Assembly: GCA_004322005.1 (NCBI GenBank)
Contig: SCRF01000030.1
Location: 1 to 47,760 of the forward strand
Direction: 5' to 3'
DNA from: Rhodanobacter sp.
Lineage (GTDB): Bacteria > Pseudomonadota > Gammaproteobacteria > Xanthomonadales > Rhodanobacteraceae
Length of the DNA stretch: 47,760 bases
Below are positions 1 to 10,700 of this stretch, piece after piece. The notes under the pieces were generated by a model. That model did not search any database and was not told the origin of the DNA. It worked only from the letters and a program-made list of their open reading frames with translations. Each line of letters opens with the position of its first letter. The stretch's first letter is position 1. The position numbers and the translations under genes were made by a program.

Positions 1-3000
1 CGCAGCGAATCGCTGCGGCCTCATTGAAGCCAGCAGTCACGCCCAACTGAACTAGCACGTTGCGCAGGGTAATCCGCAGCGAATCGCTGCGGCCTCATTG
101 AAGCGACCAGCGTCGCTGTCCTGTGGTGGCCATGGATGCAAGTAATCCGCAGCGAATCGCTGCGGCCTCATTGAAGCGTGGCTTTTCTTGATCACGTAGT
201 ACCGATCTTCGCGCGTAATCCGCAGCGAATCGCTGCGGCCTCATTGAAGCCGCTCTCGCCAGGGAACACCCATCGCGCGTGGCTCCGTAATCCGCAGCGA
301 ATCGCTGCGGCCTCATTGAAGCGACCTCGGCGATAACTGGCTTGTGTGCGGCAAGATCGTAATCCGCAGCGAATCGCTGCGGCCTCATTGAAGCGAAATG
401 ATGACAGCGCATTACATACGGGAAGCAACGGTAATCCGCAGCGAATCGCTGCGGCCTCATTGAAGCAAGGATCGACCACGTTCGCCGGATATTGATAACC
501 AGGTAATCCGCAGCGAATCGCTGCGGCCTCATTGAAGCACGGTGGATTCGTGCGAGACAAAGGAGACAAGCAAGGTAATCCGCAGCGAATCGCTGCGGCC
601 TCATTGAAGCTATGACGGTGAATGCGTAAAACAAGCGTCCAAAGGTGGTAATCCGCAGCGAATCGCTGCGGCCTCATTGAAGCTTGATTTCGATCAGCCA
701 GTATTTGCGGCGATGACAAGGTAATCCGCAGCGAATCGCTGCGGCCTCATTGAAGCTATAATACGAGTGGATTGGGTTCGATTCCATCCACACGTAATCC
801 GCAGCGAATCGCTGCGGCCTCATTGAAGCTGGGGTCTATATTTGTATGCAATGATGGTGCTAAGTCGGTAATCCGCAGCGAATCGCTGCGGCCTCATTGA
901 AGCGGGATAATTCAGTGGAAAAACATCTTGGGGTGCGATGGTAATCCGCAGCGAATCGCTGCGGCCTCATTGAAGCGACATCTTCAAGCGTGACGGATTC
1001 ACCTGCCAATACTGGTAATCCGCAGCGAATCGCTGCGGCCTCATTGAAGCCATTATATAAATCAATCATTTACATGATGCCATCAATGTAATCCGCAGCG
1101 AATCGCTGCGGCCTCATTGAAGCCGACCGTCAGTTTATTTCCGCGCTGTGTGCCGTCATGTAATCCGCAGCGAATCGCTGCGGCCTCATTGAAGCAGACG
1201 GGTTTCTGTGGGTTGGTACGCCTGCGTTGCTGGTAATCCGCAGCGAATCGCTGCGGCCTCATTGAAGCCTTGAGATTGATCAGCAACACACCGGCTTCGA
1301 CCGCGTAATCCGCAGCGAATCGCTGCGGCCTCATTGAAGCAGTAATTACGCAACACCTTCTGGCAATTCGATCTCCGGGTAATCCGCAGCGAATCGCTGC
1401 GGCCTCATTGAAGCAAGGATGTCCTTCTGCCGCATGCCAGTCAGGTAGGCGTAATCCGCAGCGAATCGCTGCGGCCTCATTGAAGCGATGCTTCCCGATG
1501 GCTTCGCGCAGATGGCTGATATGTAATCCGCAGCGAATCGCTGCGGCCTCATTGAAGCGACATGGAAACAACGAACCCAGTGACGCCCGCGATACGTAAT
1601 CCGCAGCGAATCGCTGCGGCCTCATTGAAGCTCGTTCGCTCGGCGCGACGTGCGGGACATCGGCCCGTAATCCGCAGCGAATCGCTGCGGCCTCATTGAA
1701 GCTTGTAAGCGGTTATGATAGCGCTCATAATGGCGAAGTAATCCGCAGCGAATCGCTGCGGCCTCATTGAAGCGCGCACGCTGGATTTTTTTGGTGCGGT
1801 CGAATTCGTGTAATCCGCAGCGAATCGCTGCGGCCTCATTGAAGCAATTGGGCGATTATTCTGCTCATGCTCACCATTGCAGGTAATCCGCAGCGAATCG
1901 CTGCGGCCTCATTGAAGCCCGCTAATTGGGCATTGATGGCCTTGGCTTGTATGTGTAATCCGCAGCGAATCGCTGCGGCCTCATTGAAGCTCATGTCGTT
2001 CTCCTGATTGCGCCGCGCCGTGATTGGTAATCCGCAGCGAATCGCTGCGGCCTCATTGAAGCCCTTACTTCGGCGGCAAATCCCGCGCAGCCAGCCTTGT
2101 AATCCGCAGCGAATCGCTGCGGCCTCATTGAAGCAAGCTGTTTGTGCCGAAGGATCGGCAGCAGTCGGCGCGTAATCCGCAGCGAATCGCTGCGGCCTCA
2201 TTGAAGCTATTCATTCATTCAGCAGCGCAGCGCGGAGACGGTCGGTAATCCGCAGCGAATCGCTGCGGCCTCATTGAAGCACCATGCGGCGGAGTATAAA
2301 ATGGACAGAAGAGAGCGTAATCCGCAGCGAATCGCTGCGGCCTCATTGAAGCTGCAGCAGGCGGATCGAGGTGCGCGAGCGCTCATCCTGTAATCCGCAG
2401 CGAATCGCTGCGGCCTCATTGAAGCGATGGGTCCGAAAACGGACCCGATGTGTGATACCACGTAATCCGCAGCGAATCGCTGCGGCCTCATTGAAGCATG
2501 ACGACGCCACGCTACCCACAACATGGATGCATGGCGTAATCCGCAGCGAATCGCTGCGGCCTCATTGAAGCGATTCGACCTGGGGCTCCTTTACGGTGTG
2601 GTTCCAGGTAATCCGCAGCGAATCGCTGCGGCCTCATTGAAGCATCGAAGTAGTACGGCAGGCCGGGGCCCACTTTGCTGCGTAATCCGCAGCGAATCGC
2701 TGCGGCCTCATTGAAGCATCCGATCTATTGTGATACCGACTCCATTATCTGCGGTAATCCGCAGCGAATCGCTGCGGCCTCATTGAAGCGATTTTTTCGA
2801 GGCATTCGTTCCACCCAGCCTGGTAGTAATCCGCAGCGAATCGCAGCGGCCTCATTGAAGCTCAACACGCCCGCTTCCGGCCTTAAATCCATCGTTCGTA
2901 ATCCGCAGCGAATCGCTGCGGCCTCATTGAAGCGCGGCTTCGCGTTCACCGATCCGACAACCGACTCTGTGTAATCCGCAGCGAATCGCTGCGGCCTCAT

Positions 3001-4310
3001 TGAAGCTTCAGGTGCCCGGTATCGACCGGCGCGGCGGCGCGCGGTAATCCGCAGCGAATCGCTGCGGCCTCATTGAAGCAGTGAGGGCATCGGCGAGTTC
3101 CATCGTCTGCTCGGGGGGTAATCCGCAGCGAATCGCTGCGGCCTCATTGAAGCATCCTTTTGTCATGGCCAATTGCGAACACCCTATAGGGTAATCCGCA
3201 GCGAATCGCTGCGGCCTCATTGAAGCCATCTTTCGTCCAATTCATCGCATTCATCGCATGGCGGTAATCCGCAGCGAATCGCTGCGGCCTCATTGAAGCC
3301 CCTGCGCATGCGCAGCGGCCATTTCCGACTCGGCCGTAATCCGCAGCGAATCGCTGCGGCCTCATTGAAGCAACATTGCTTCCGGTTTGGTACGATGCAC
3401 CGGCATGTAATCCGCAGCGAATCGCTGCGGCCTCATTGAAGCGGCACCATTGCCGGCCGCAATGATTTCGGGGGCTTCGTAATCCGCAGCGAATCGCTGC
3501 GGCCTCATTGAAGCGGGGGAAAGCTGCGGGCCGCACCTTTTGGCGGTTTTGTAATCCGCAGCGAATCGCTGCGGCCTCATTGAAGCTACTTCCAGGTTTT
3601 CTTCCGCGCTTTTTTCCGGTTGTAATCCGCAGCGAATCGCTGCGGCCTCATTGAAGCGTCACGTTTACCGCGTTCAAATAACGAATAATCGGTAGTAATC
3701 CGCAGCGAATCGCTGCGGCCTCATTGAAGCCAGCTCGATTCCTGGTGCAGCTGCGCGGCCAGCCGCGTAATCCGCAGCGAATCGCTGCGGCCTCATTGAA
3801 GCCAGCTGGTTCGCGCCGCCGTCGATGGCGCGCAAGTCTGTAATCCGCAGCGAATCGCTGCGGCCTCATTGAAGCATCACGATGTCGTCGTCGGCGCCCA
3901 CGGCGGTGACGAAGTAATCCGCAGCGAATCGCTGCGGCCTCATTGAAGCGACTGGCTGGCCCTGTTCACCGATGGCAGGCAGCACGGTAATCCGCAGCGA
4001 ATCGCTGCGGCCTCATTGAAGCCTGAGAAACACAACGTTGACGTGGTTGCGCTCGTCGGTAATCCGCAGCGAATCGCTGCGGCCTCATTGAAGCATCACT
4101 CACCTCCCCTCATGATTTCGTCGGCTCGCTGTAATCCGCAGCGAATCGCTGCGGCCTCATTGAAGCGATTTGAGCGCCTTCTTGAGCTTCGCCGGCGGGA
4201 TCGTAATCCGCAGCGAATCGCTGCGGCCTCATTGAAGCGCTGCGTTGGCGAAACAGCTGGGATTTGCCGCGCAGGTAATCCGCAGCGAATCGCTGCGGCC
4301 TCATTGAAGC
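1..4310 (+). CRISPR. CRISPR array, 60 repeats of 36 bp, trailer-side end
   Basis: The 36-bp repeat begins GTAATCC, has a palindromic core CCGCAGCGAATCGCTGCGG, and ends CCTCATTGAAGC. I counted 60 copies. The first lacks its first six bases at the window edge and the last lies at 4275-4310. They are separated by 59 spacers of 35-38 nt, giving a period of 71-74 bp. Every copy I read is identical except one at 2826. The last eight bases, ATTGAAGC, resemble the AUUGAAAC-type 5' handle of type I and III crRNAs, so I infer left-to-right transcription with the leader beyond the left edge. The DNA after the last repeat is not AT-rich, which fits a trailer. No cas gene is visible, so the subtype cannot be assigned. 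I saw no duplicated spacers by eye. Confidence 0.98.
2826..2861 (+). repeat. Variant CRISPR repeat with one substitution
   Basis: This copy reads AATCGCAGCGG where the others read AATCGCTGCGG, a T-to-A change at repeat position 20 (base 2845). The change falls in the right arm of the palindrome and breaks one base pair of the crRNA hairpin. It sits in the interior of the array, not at the trailer end where degenerate repeats are usually found. Confidence 0.9.
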
Positions 4311-4394
4311 TGCTGGCCCGACTCGCGCGTGAAGGAGTAAGGGCTCTATCCTTCGGTGATTTGCGGCGAACAGTTGCGTGTCGCCAAATGCCCA
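4311..4394. other. Short spacer between array end and mdtC
   Basis: Only 84 bp separate the last repeat from the stop codon of the minus-strand RND gene. The segment has no AT-rich leader character and no degenerate repeat remnant. I see no gene or clear terminator in it. Confidence 0.5.
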
Positions 4395-7300
4395 TCAGGT
4401 CGACTGGATCAGCTGCCGGCGAAGCCTGGCCCTGCGCTCGCGCCGCCGCGCACTCCACGCTTTGCGTCGTGCCGCCAGGCACGAGAAGATCACGTACAGC
4501 GCCGGGGTGCTGAGCAGGGTCAGGCTTTGCGAGATCAGCAGGCCGCCGATCAGCGCGATGCCGAGCGGGCGGCGCAGCTCGGAACCGGCACCCAGGCCGA
4601 TCGCGATCGGCAGCGCGGTGAGGATGGCGACCATGGTGGTCATCATGATCGGGCGGAAGCGCACGATGCAGGCTTCGCGGGCGGCCTCGAGCGCGTTCTT
4701 GCCATGCTCGCGTTCGGCCACCAGGGCGAAATCGATCATCATGATCGCGTTCTTCTTGACGATGCCGATCAGAAGCACCAGCGCGATCTGCGCCACCACC
4801 GACAGCTCGGTGCCGGTCAGCCACAGCGCCAGCAAGGCGCCGGCACCGGCGGCCGGCAGTGCGGAGAGAATCGTGACCGGGTGGATCAGGTTCTCGTACA
4901 GCATGCCCAGCACGATGTAGACGGTGAGCACGGCCGCCAGCACCAGCCACAGCATGCCGCTCTGCGACTGCCGGAAGCGGCGGAAGTCGCTGCCCATCCT
5001 CAGCTTGATGTCGCCCGGCATGCGCATGTTGGCGACCGTGGCCTGGATGATCTGCACGGCCTCGCCCATGCTCACCCCGGGCGCCAGGTTGAAGCTCAGG
5101 TCCATCGAGGTGTACTGGTTTTCGTGCCTAATCTGCGACGGCGCCAACCCCGGTTGCTGGTGGGCGAAGGCGGTGATCGGGATCATCCTGCCGTTGCCGG
5201 ATCGCACGTAGATGCGGTTGAGCGCATCGGGCGTGGCGGTCTGGGCGGGCATCGCATTGACCACCACCTTGTACTGGTTGATGTCGGAGTAGATGGTCGA
5301 TACCTGGCGCTGGCCGAACGCGTCGTACAGCGCGCTGTCGACGGCGGCGACCGTCACGCCCAGCCGCGCGGCCTTGTCGCGATCGATCACGATGTTCTGG
5401 CGCAGGCCGGCCTCGTCGACATCGGTGCCGACATCCCGCAGCCGGGGATTCTTGCTCAGCTCGGCCTGCAGCTTCGGCAGCCACTGCTGCAGTTCGGTCG
5501 AGTCGTTGCCCTGCAGCGAGACCTGGTATTGCGCGCCCTGGCTGGTACCGCCGCCGCTGGGCAGATCCTGCACCGCCCGCAGCCGCAGGTTGAGATCAGG
5601 GTACTGCGCGGCCTTGGCGCTCAACCGCGCCAGCACCGCGAAGGTGTCGTCGGTGCGGCCCTGGGCATGCGTCTTCAGGTCGATGTTGAAGGAACCGCTG
5701 GTGCCTTGCCGGCTGCTGCCCAGGCGCGATCCGACGGTGGCCACGTCCGGATCCGCCAGCAGCATCGCGGTCAGCCGCTCCAGGCGCTGTTTGCTCCCGG
5801 CAAACGACACGGTGGCGCTGGAGCTGGCCCGACCCCAGATCAGGCCGGTATCCTGCGCCGGGAACAGGCCGGTCTTGACCACGCCAAGCAGGAAGAACGT
5901 GGCGACGATCAGCAGCAGCGGTGTCAGCGCGAACAGCAAGGCATGGCGCAGCGAAAAATCCAGCGCCCTGGTATAGAGGCGCAGCAGGCCGGCATGGAAC
6001 GCATCCAGCCGGCGACCCGTTCCGGAGGAGGGTTCGCCGTCGCGCGATCCACGCGCGCGCTGACCACGGAGAAAGCGTCCGCACAGCGCCGGGGTGAGCG
6101 TCAGCGACACGCTCGCCGACACCACGATGGCCGCCACCAGGGTGACCGCGAACTCGTGCATGAACATGCCGGTGATGCCGCCGGCGAACAGCAACGGGAT
6201 GAACACCGCGACCAGCGAGGCGGTGATCGAAACGACGGTGAAGCCGATTTCCTGGGCCCCCGCCAGAGTCGCCTGCATCCGCGTCATGCCGCCGTCGATG
6301 TGGCGGATGATGTTCTCGATCACCACGATCGCATCGTCCACCACGAACCCGATCGCGATCACCAGCGCCAGCAGGGTGAGGTTGTTGAGCGTGTAGCCGA
6401 GCACGTACATCACCACGAACGCCCCGGCCAGCGACAGCGGCACCGCCACCGCTGCAATCAGCGTGGGCGCCAGCCGGCGCAGGAACAGCGCCATCGTCAG
6501 CACCACCATCGCCAGGCTGATCAGCAGCGTCGCCTGCACCTCGTGCAGCGAGGCGCGGATGGTCGGCGTGTCGTCGAAGAACGGGGTGACCATGGTTCCC
6601 GGTTGCAGATAGCCGCGCAGCTCCGGCAGCTGCGCCTTGACGCTGTCCACCGTGGCGATCACGTTGGCATCGGCCTTCTTGTAGACGTACATCAGCACGG
6701 CCGGCTTGCCGTGGAACCAGGCCACCTGGTACGCGTCCTGCTGACCGGCGTAGACATGCGCCACGTCGGACAGCCGTACCGGCGTGCCATTGCGGCTGGC
6801 GATCACCAGCTGGGCGAACTGCGCCGCGTTGTGCAGCGACGTGGTGGCACTGACCGCCATGGTGGTGCTGCCGTTGGACAGGAAGCCCTCCGGCGAAGTC
6901 ACGTTGGCCGCGCGAAGCGCATTGCGCAGCTGATCCGGCGACAACCCCAGCGCATTGAGCGCGCGCAGGTTGACGTCGACCCGGATCGCCGGCGTGGCGG
7001 CACCGGCTATCTCCACCGACGACACCCCCGGCAACTGCCGCAGCCGTTGTGCCAGCAGGCTGTCGGCCGCGTTGTACAGATCGGCCGCCGACTGGGTGTC
7101 CGAGGTCAGCGCGAACGCGATGATCGGATCGTCGTTTGGATTCGCCTTGCGGTAGCTCGGCGCACCGTTGAGCCCGCTGGGCAAATCCGGCGCGGCGGCG
7201 TTGATCGCCGCCTGCACGTCGCGCGCGGCGGCATTCAGATCGGTGCCGTTCTGGAACAGCATGAACACGAACGTGCTGCCCTCGGAGCTGGACGAACGCA

Positions 7301-7538
7301 TGGTGTCGATGCCGGGTACCTGGCCCAGATGCCGCTCCAGCGGCGCGGCCACGGTCGAGGCCATGGTGTTGGCGTCGGCGCCGGCTTCGCTGGCCTGCAC
7401 GAAGATCGCCGGAAACTGCATGTCCGGCAGCGCCGCCACGCCGAGCAGGAAGTAGCTGATCGCGCCGGCCACGAACAACCCGATCGCCAGCAGCGAAGTG
7501 CCGATCGGGCGGCGGATGAAGGGACCGGAGATATTCAT
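4395..7538 (-). CDS. mdtC: RND multidrug efflux permease, MdtC-like
   Basis: A 1047-residue inner-membrane proton/drug antiporter of the hydrophobe/amphiphile efflux RND family. The start reads MNISGPFIRRPIGTSLL, the typical cytoplasmic N-terminus before TM1. The proton-relay Asp pair is at residues 401-402 within GFVVDDAIVVIEN. The second half carries the TM10 lysine region IGIVKKNAIMMIDFA. Length and the two-fold repeated architecture match the family. It is the third gene of a minus-strand mdtA-mdtB-mdtC set, the arrangement in which MdtB and MdtC form a mixed trimer with the MdtA adaptor. A 250-bp gap with palindromic repeats separates it from mdtB, so transcript abundance may drop here. 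No outer-membrane channel gene is adjacent. Substrates cannot be read from the sequence. Confidence 0.93.
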   Translation of the reverse strand: MNISGPFIRRPIGTSLLAIGLFVAGAISYFLLGVAALPDMQFPAIFVQASEAGADANTMASTVAAPLERHLGQVPGIDTMRSSSSEGSTFVFMLFQNGTDLNAAARDVQAAINAAAPDLPSGLNGAPSYRKANPNDDPIIAFALTSDTQSAADLYNAADSLLAQRLRQLPGVSSVEIAGAATPAIRVDVNLRALNALGLSPDQLRNALRAANVTSPEGFLSNGSTTMAVSATTSLHNAAQFAQLVIASRNGTPVRLSDVAHVYAGQQDAYQVAWFHGKPAVLMYVYKKADANVIATVDSVKAQLPELRGYLQPGTMVTPFFDDTPTIRASLHEVQATLLISLAMVVLTMALFLRRLAPTLIAAVAVPLSLAGAFVVMYVLGYTLNNLTLLALVIAIGFVVDDAIVVIENIIRHIDGGMTRMQATLAGAQEIGFTVVSITASLVAVFIPLLFAGGITGMFMHEFAVTLVAAIVVSASVSLTLTPALCGRFLRGQRARGSRDGEPSSGTGRRLDAFHAGLLRLYTRALDFSLRHALLFALTPLLLIVATFFLLGVVKTGLFPAQDTGLIWGRASSSATVSFAGSKQRLERLTAMLLADPDVATVGSRLGSSRQGTSGSFNIDLKTHAQGRTDDTFAVLARLSAKAAQYPDLNLRLRAVQDLPSGGGTSQGAQYQVSLQGNDSTELQQWLPKLQAELSKNPRLRDVGTDVDEAGLRQNIVIDRDKAARLGVTVAAVDSALYDAFGQRQVSTIYSDINQYKVVVNAMPAQTATPDALNRIYVRSGNGRMIPITAFAHQQPGLAPSQIRHENQYTSMDLSFNLAPGVSMGEAVQIIQATVANMRMPGDIKLRMGSDFRRFRQSQSGMLWLVLAAVLTVYIVLGMLYENLIHPVTILSALPAAGAGALLALWLTGTELSVVAQIALVLLIGIVKKNAIMMIDFALVAEREHGKNALEAAREACIVRFRPIMMTTMVAILTALPIAIGLGAGSELRRPLGIALIGGLLISQSLTLLSTPALYVIFSCLAARRKAWSARRRERRARLRRQLIQST

Positions 7539-7645
7539 GGATCGGACTTGACCGGGGCGCGGACGACGACACGCCAGACAAGGCGTGAGCGAATCATCCC
7601 ACCGTCAACGCGCGCGCGGCAAAACGGTTGATCCGGCCACAACCC

Positions 7646-7775
7646 GTAGGAGCCCGCTTGCGGGCGATGCTTTTGTTTTGATGTTTGGGAGATTCAAAAC
7701 AAGGGCATCGCCCGCAAGCGGGCTCCTACGGAATCTCCGACAAGAGCATTCGCGCACAGGGTGCGCTCCTACGGG
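7646..7775. repeat. REP-type palindrome pair in the mdtB-mdtC gap
   Basis: Two perfect 25-bp inverted arms, 7646-7670 and 7705-7729, begin GTAGGAGCCCGCTTGCGGGC and flank a 34-bp loop. A third half-unit, GAGCATTCGCGCACAGGG with CTCCTACG, follows at about 7745-7775. The same GTAGGAGC...GCTC family recurs at 21731-21809 and 35109-35294. This is a bacterial interspersed palindrome in an operon gap, able to form an mRNA hairpin. Confidence 0.85.
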
Positions 7776-7788
7776 GGCGGCAAGGCGG

Positions 7789-10700
7789 TCACACCGTGCC
7801 GTCGGCCTGGGCGCGGTTCAATGCGCGTCGTTCGCGGCGCGCGGCCAGCCATTCGGAAAAACGTTCCATGTACAGGTAGATCACCGGCGTGGTGTACAAC
7901 GTCACCAGTTGCGACAGCAGCAGGCCGCCGACGATCGACACGCCCAACGGCCGGCGCAGCTCGGCGCCGATGCCGTTGCCCAGCGCCAGCGGCAGCGCGC
8001 CGAGCATCGCCGCAGCGGTGGTCATCATGATCGGGCGGAAGCGCAGCAGGCAGGCACGCCGGATCGCGTCGTGCGCGTTCATGCCGGTGCGCCGCGCCTC
8101 GATCGCGAAGTCGATCATCATGATCGCGTTCTTCTTCACGATGCCGATCAACAGCACGATGCCCACGATGCCGTCCACCGACAGGCTCATGTTGAACATG
8201 ATCAGCGCCAGCAGCGCACCGACGCCGGCCGGCGGCAGCGTGGAGATGATCGTCAGCGGATGGATGTAGCTCTCGTACAGCACCCCCAGCACGATGTAGA
8301 TCACCACGATCGCCGCCAGCAGCAGCAACACCTCGTCGCCCAGCGAGGAGGTGAACTCGGCCGCCTTGCCGACGAACTCGCCGCGTACCTGCGGCGGGAA
8401 CTTCAGCTGCTGCTCGAGTTGATGGATCGCCGCGACCGCATCCGAGAGCGAATAGCCCGGCGCGACGTTGAACGACAGCGTCACCGCCGGCAGCTGCTGC
8501 TGATGGCTGACCACCAGCGGCGCGCTGGTCACCTGTGCGCTGGCCAGCGAGGACAGCGGAATGGTGCCGCCGCCGCCGATCTGGAAGCCGATGTTGCCGG
8601 TGTTGCCGATGCCGGTGGGGGTGGCCGAGTTGCTCGACTGCAGCTGGCCGAAGCTGGTCGCATTGCTGCCGGTGAGCGCGCCCGAGCCGTTCCCGCGCAC
8701 GGTCAGCTTGTTCAGCAGGTCGCTGCTGTTGCGGAACTCCGGCGCCACCTCCAGCACCACCCGGTACTGGTTCATCTGGGTGAAGATGGTCGAGATCTGG
8801 CGCTGGCCGAAGGCGTCGTACAGGGTATCGTCGATGCTCTGCACCGGCACGCCGAAACGGCTGGCCTTTTCGCGGTCGATGGTGAGCTTGAGCGCATTGC
8901 CGTTGTCGGCCAGGTTGTTGTCGACATCGGCCAGCTCCGGCCGCCGGCGCATCGCCTGGGTCATCCGGTCGGCGTACTTCGCCAGCTCGGCCGAATTCAC
9001 CTCGGACAAGGTGTACTGGTATTCGGTGGCGGCGACCCGGGTGTCCAGCGTCACGTCCTGCACCGGCTTCAGGTACAGCGCCACCCCCGGGATGTCGGCG
9101 ACCTCGTGCTGCAGCCGCGGCAGCAGCTTGTCCAGCCCGTCGCGCTGGCTGCGATCCTTCAACACGATGCTGAGCTGGCCCTGGTTGAGCGTGGGGTTGA
9201 TCGTGCCCGCGCCGATGAAGGCGGCTACCCCGGCCACCGCGGGATCGGCGCGCAGCGCTTCGGCGACCGCGCGGGTGCGCTGCTCCATCTGCGGGAACGC
9301 GATGTTGTCGTCGGCCTGCACCACGCCGGTGATCAGGCCGGTGTCCTGCTCCGGCAGCAGGCCCTTGGGAATGGCGATATACAGGAACACCGTCAACACC
9401 ATCGCGCCGGCGGCGACCAGCACGGTCAGGCGCCGGTGATCGAGCACCCAGTCCAGCGTGCGGGCGTACAGATCCACCGTGCGCGACCACAGGTTGCTCT
9501 TGCCGGCCGCCAGCGTGCGCTCGTGCGCGGCGGCATCCGGCGGCAACTGATCCGGTTTCAGCAGGTAGGCGCACATCATCGGGGTCAGGGTCAGCGAGAC
9601 CAGCATCGAGATGCTCACCGCGATCGTCAGCACCCAGGCGAATTCGTGGAACAGCCGGCCGGTGACGCCGGGCATCAGCAGCAGCGGCAGGAACACCGCC
9701 ACCAGCGACACGGTCAGCGACACCACGGTGAAGCCGATTTCCTTCGCGCCGATCTCGGCCGCCTGCTTGCCGCCCTTGCCCTGCTCGATGTAGCGCACGA
9801 TGTTCTCGATCATCACGATCGCATCGTCGACCACGAAACCGGTGGCCACGGTGAGCGCCATCAGCGACAGGTTGTCCAGCGACATGCCGGTGAACGACAT
9901 CACCCCGAACGTGCCCAGCAGCGACAGCGGCACCGCCACCGACGGGATCACCGTCGCCCACAGCCGGCGCAGGAACACGAAGATCACGCCGACCACCAGG
10001 AACACGGTGAGGATCAAGGTGAACTCGACGTCGTGCACCGAAGCGCGGATCGTCACGGTGCGGTCGGCGAAGACGTCCAGGTGCACATCGGCCGGCAGCA
10101 CGCTGCGCAGTTCCGGCAGCACGCGGCGGATCTGCTCCACCGTCTGCACGATGTTGGCGCCGGGCTGGCGGCGGATGTCCAGCAACACCGCCGGCTTGCC
10201 GTTGGCCCAGGCCGCGAGCTGGTCGTTCTCGACCCCATCGACCACCCTGGCCACGTCGGACAGCCGCACCGGCGAATTGTTCTTGTAGCTGATGATGGTG
10301 TTCTTGTACTCGGCCGCATCGGACAGCTGGTCGTTGGTGCCGATCGAGTAGCTCTGGGTCTTGCCGTTCAGCGTGCCCTTGGGCGCGTTGACGTTGGCCT
10401 GGGTCAGCGCGCTGCGCACGTCCTCCATGGTCAGGCCGAGGTTGGCCAGCTGCGCCGGGTTCACCTGCACGCGCACCGCCGGACGCACGTTGCCGGCGAT
10501 CGACACCAGCCCCACGCCCTGCACCTGCGACAGCTTCTGCGCCAGGATCGAGTCGGCCAGGTCGTTGACGTCGCGCAGCGGCCGGCTATTCGACTGCAGC
10601 GCCAGGGTGAGGATCGGCGCATCGGCCGGGTTGACCCGGTTGTACACCGGCGGGTACGGCAGGTTGCCCGGCAGCGTGCCCCTGGCCTGGTTGATCGCCG

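Noticed and set aside
105..141. Spacer containing GGCCATGGATGCA, matching the repeat upstream of gpmA
   Set aside because: Thirteen shared bases out of 37 are too few to call self-targeting. The rest of the spacer does not match.
95..4304. Many open frames with repeated RPQRFAADY or FNEAAAIRCGL peptides
   Set aside because: They are translations of the CRISPR repeat in several frames. The peptides recur exactly once per repeat unit, so these are not proteins.
4275..4394. CRISPR leader on the right side
   Set aside because: The 84 bp after the last repeat are not AT-rich, and the repeat orientation (ATTGAAGC at the 3' end) puts the leader on the left.
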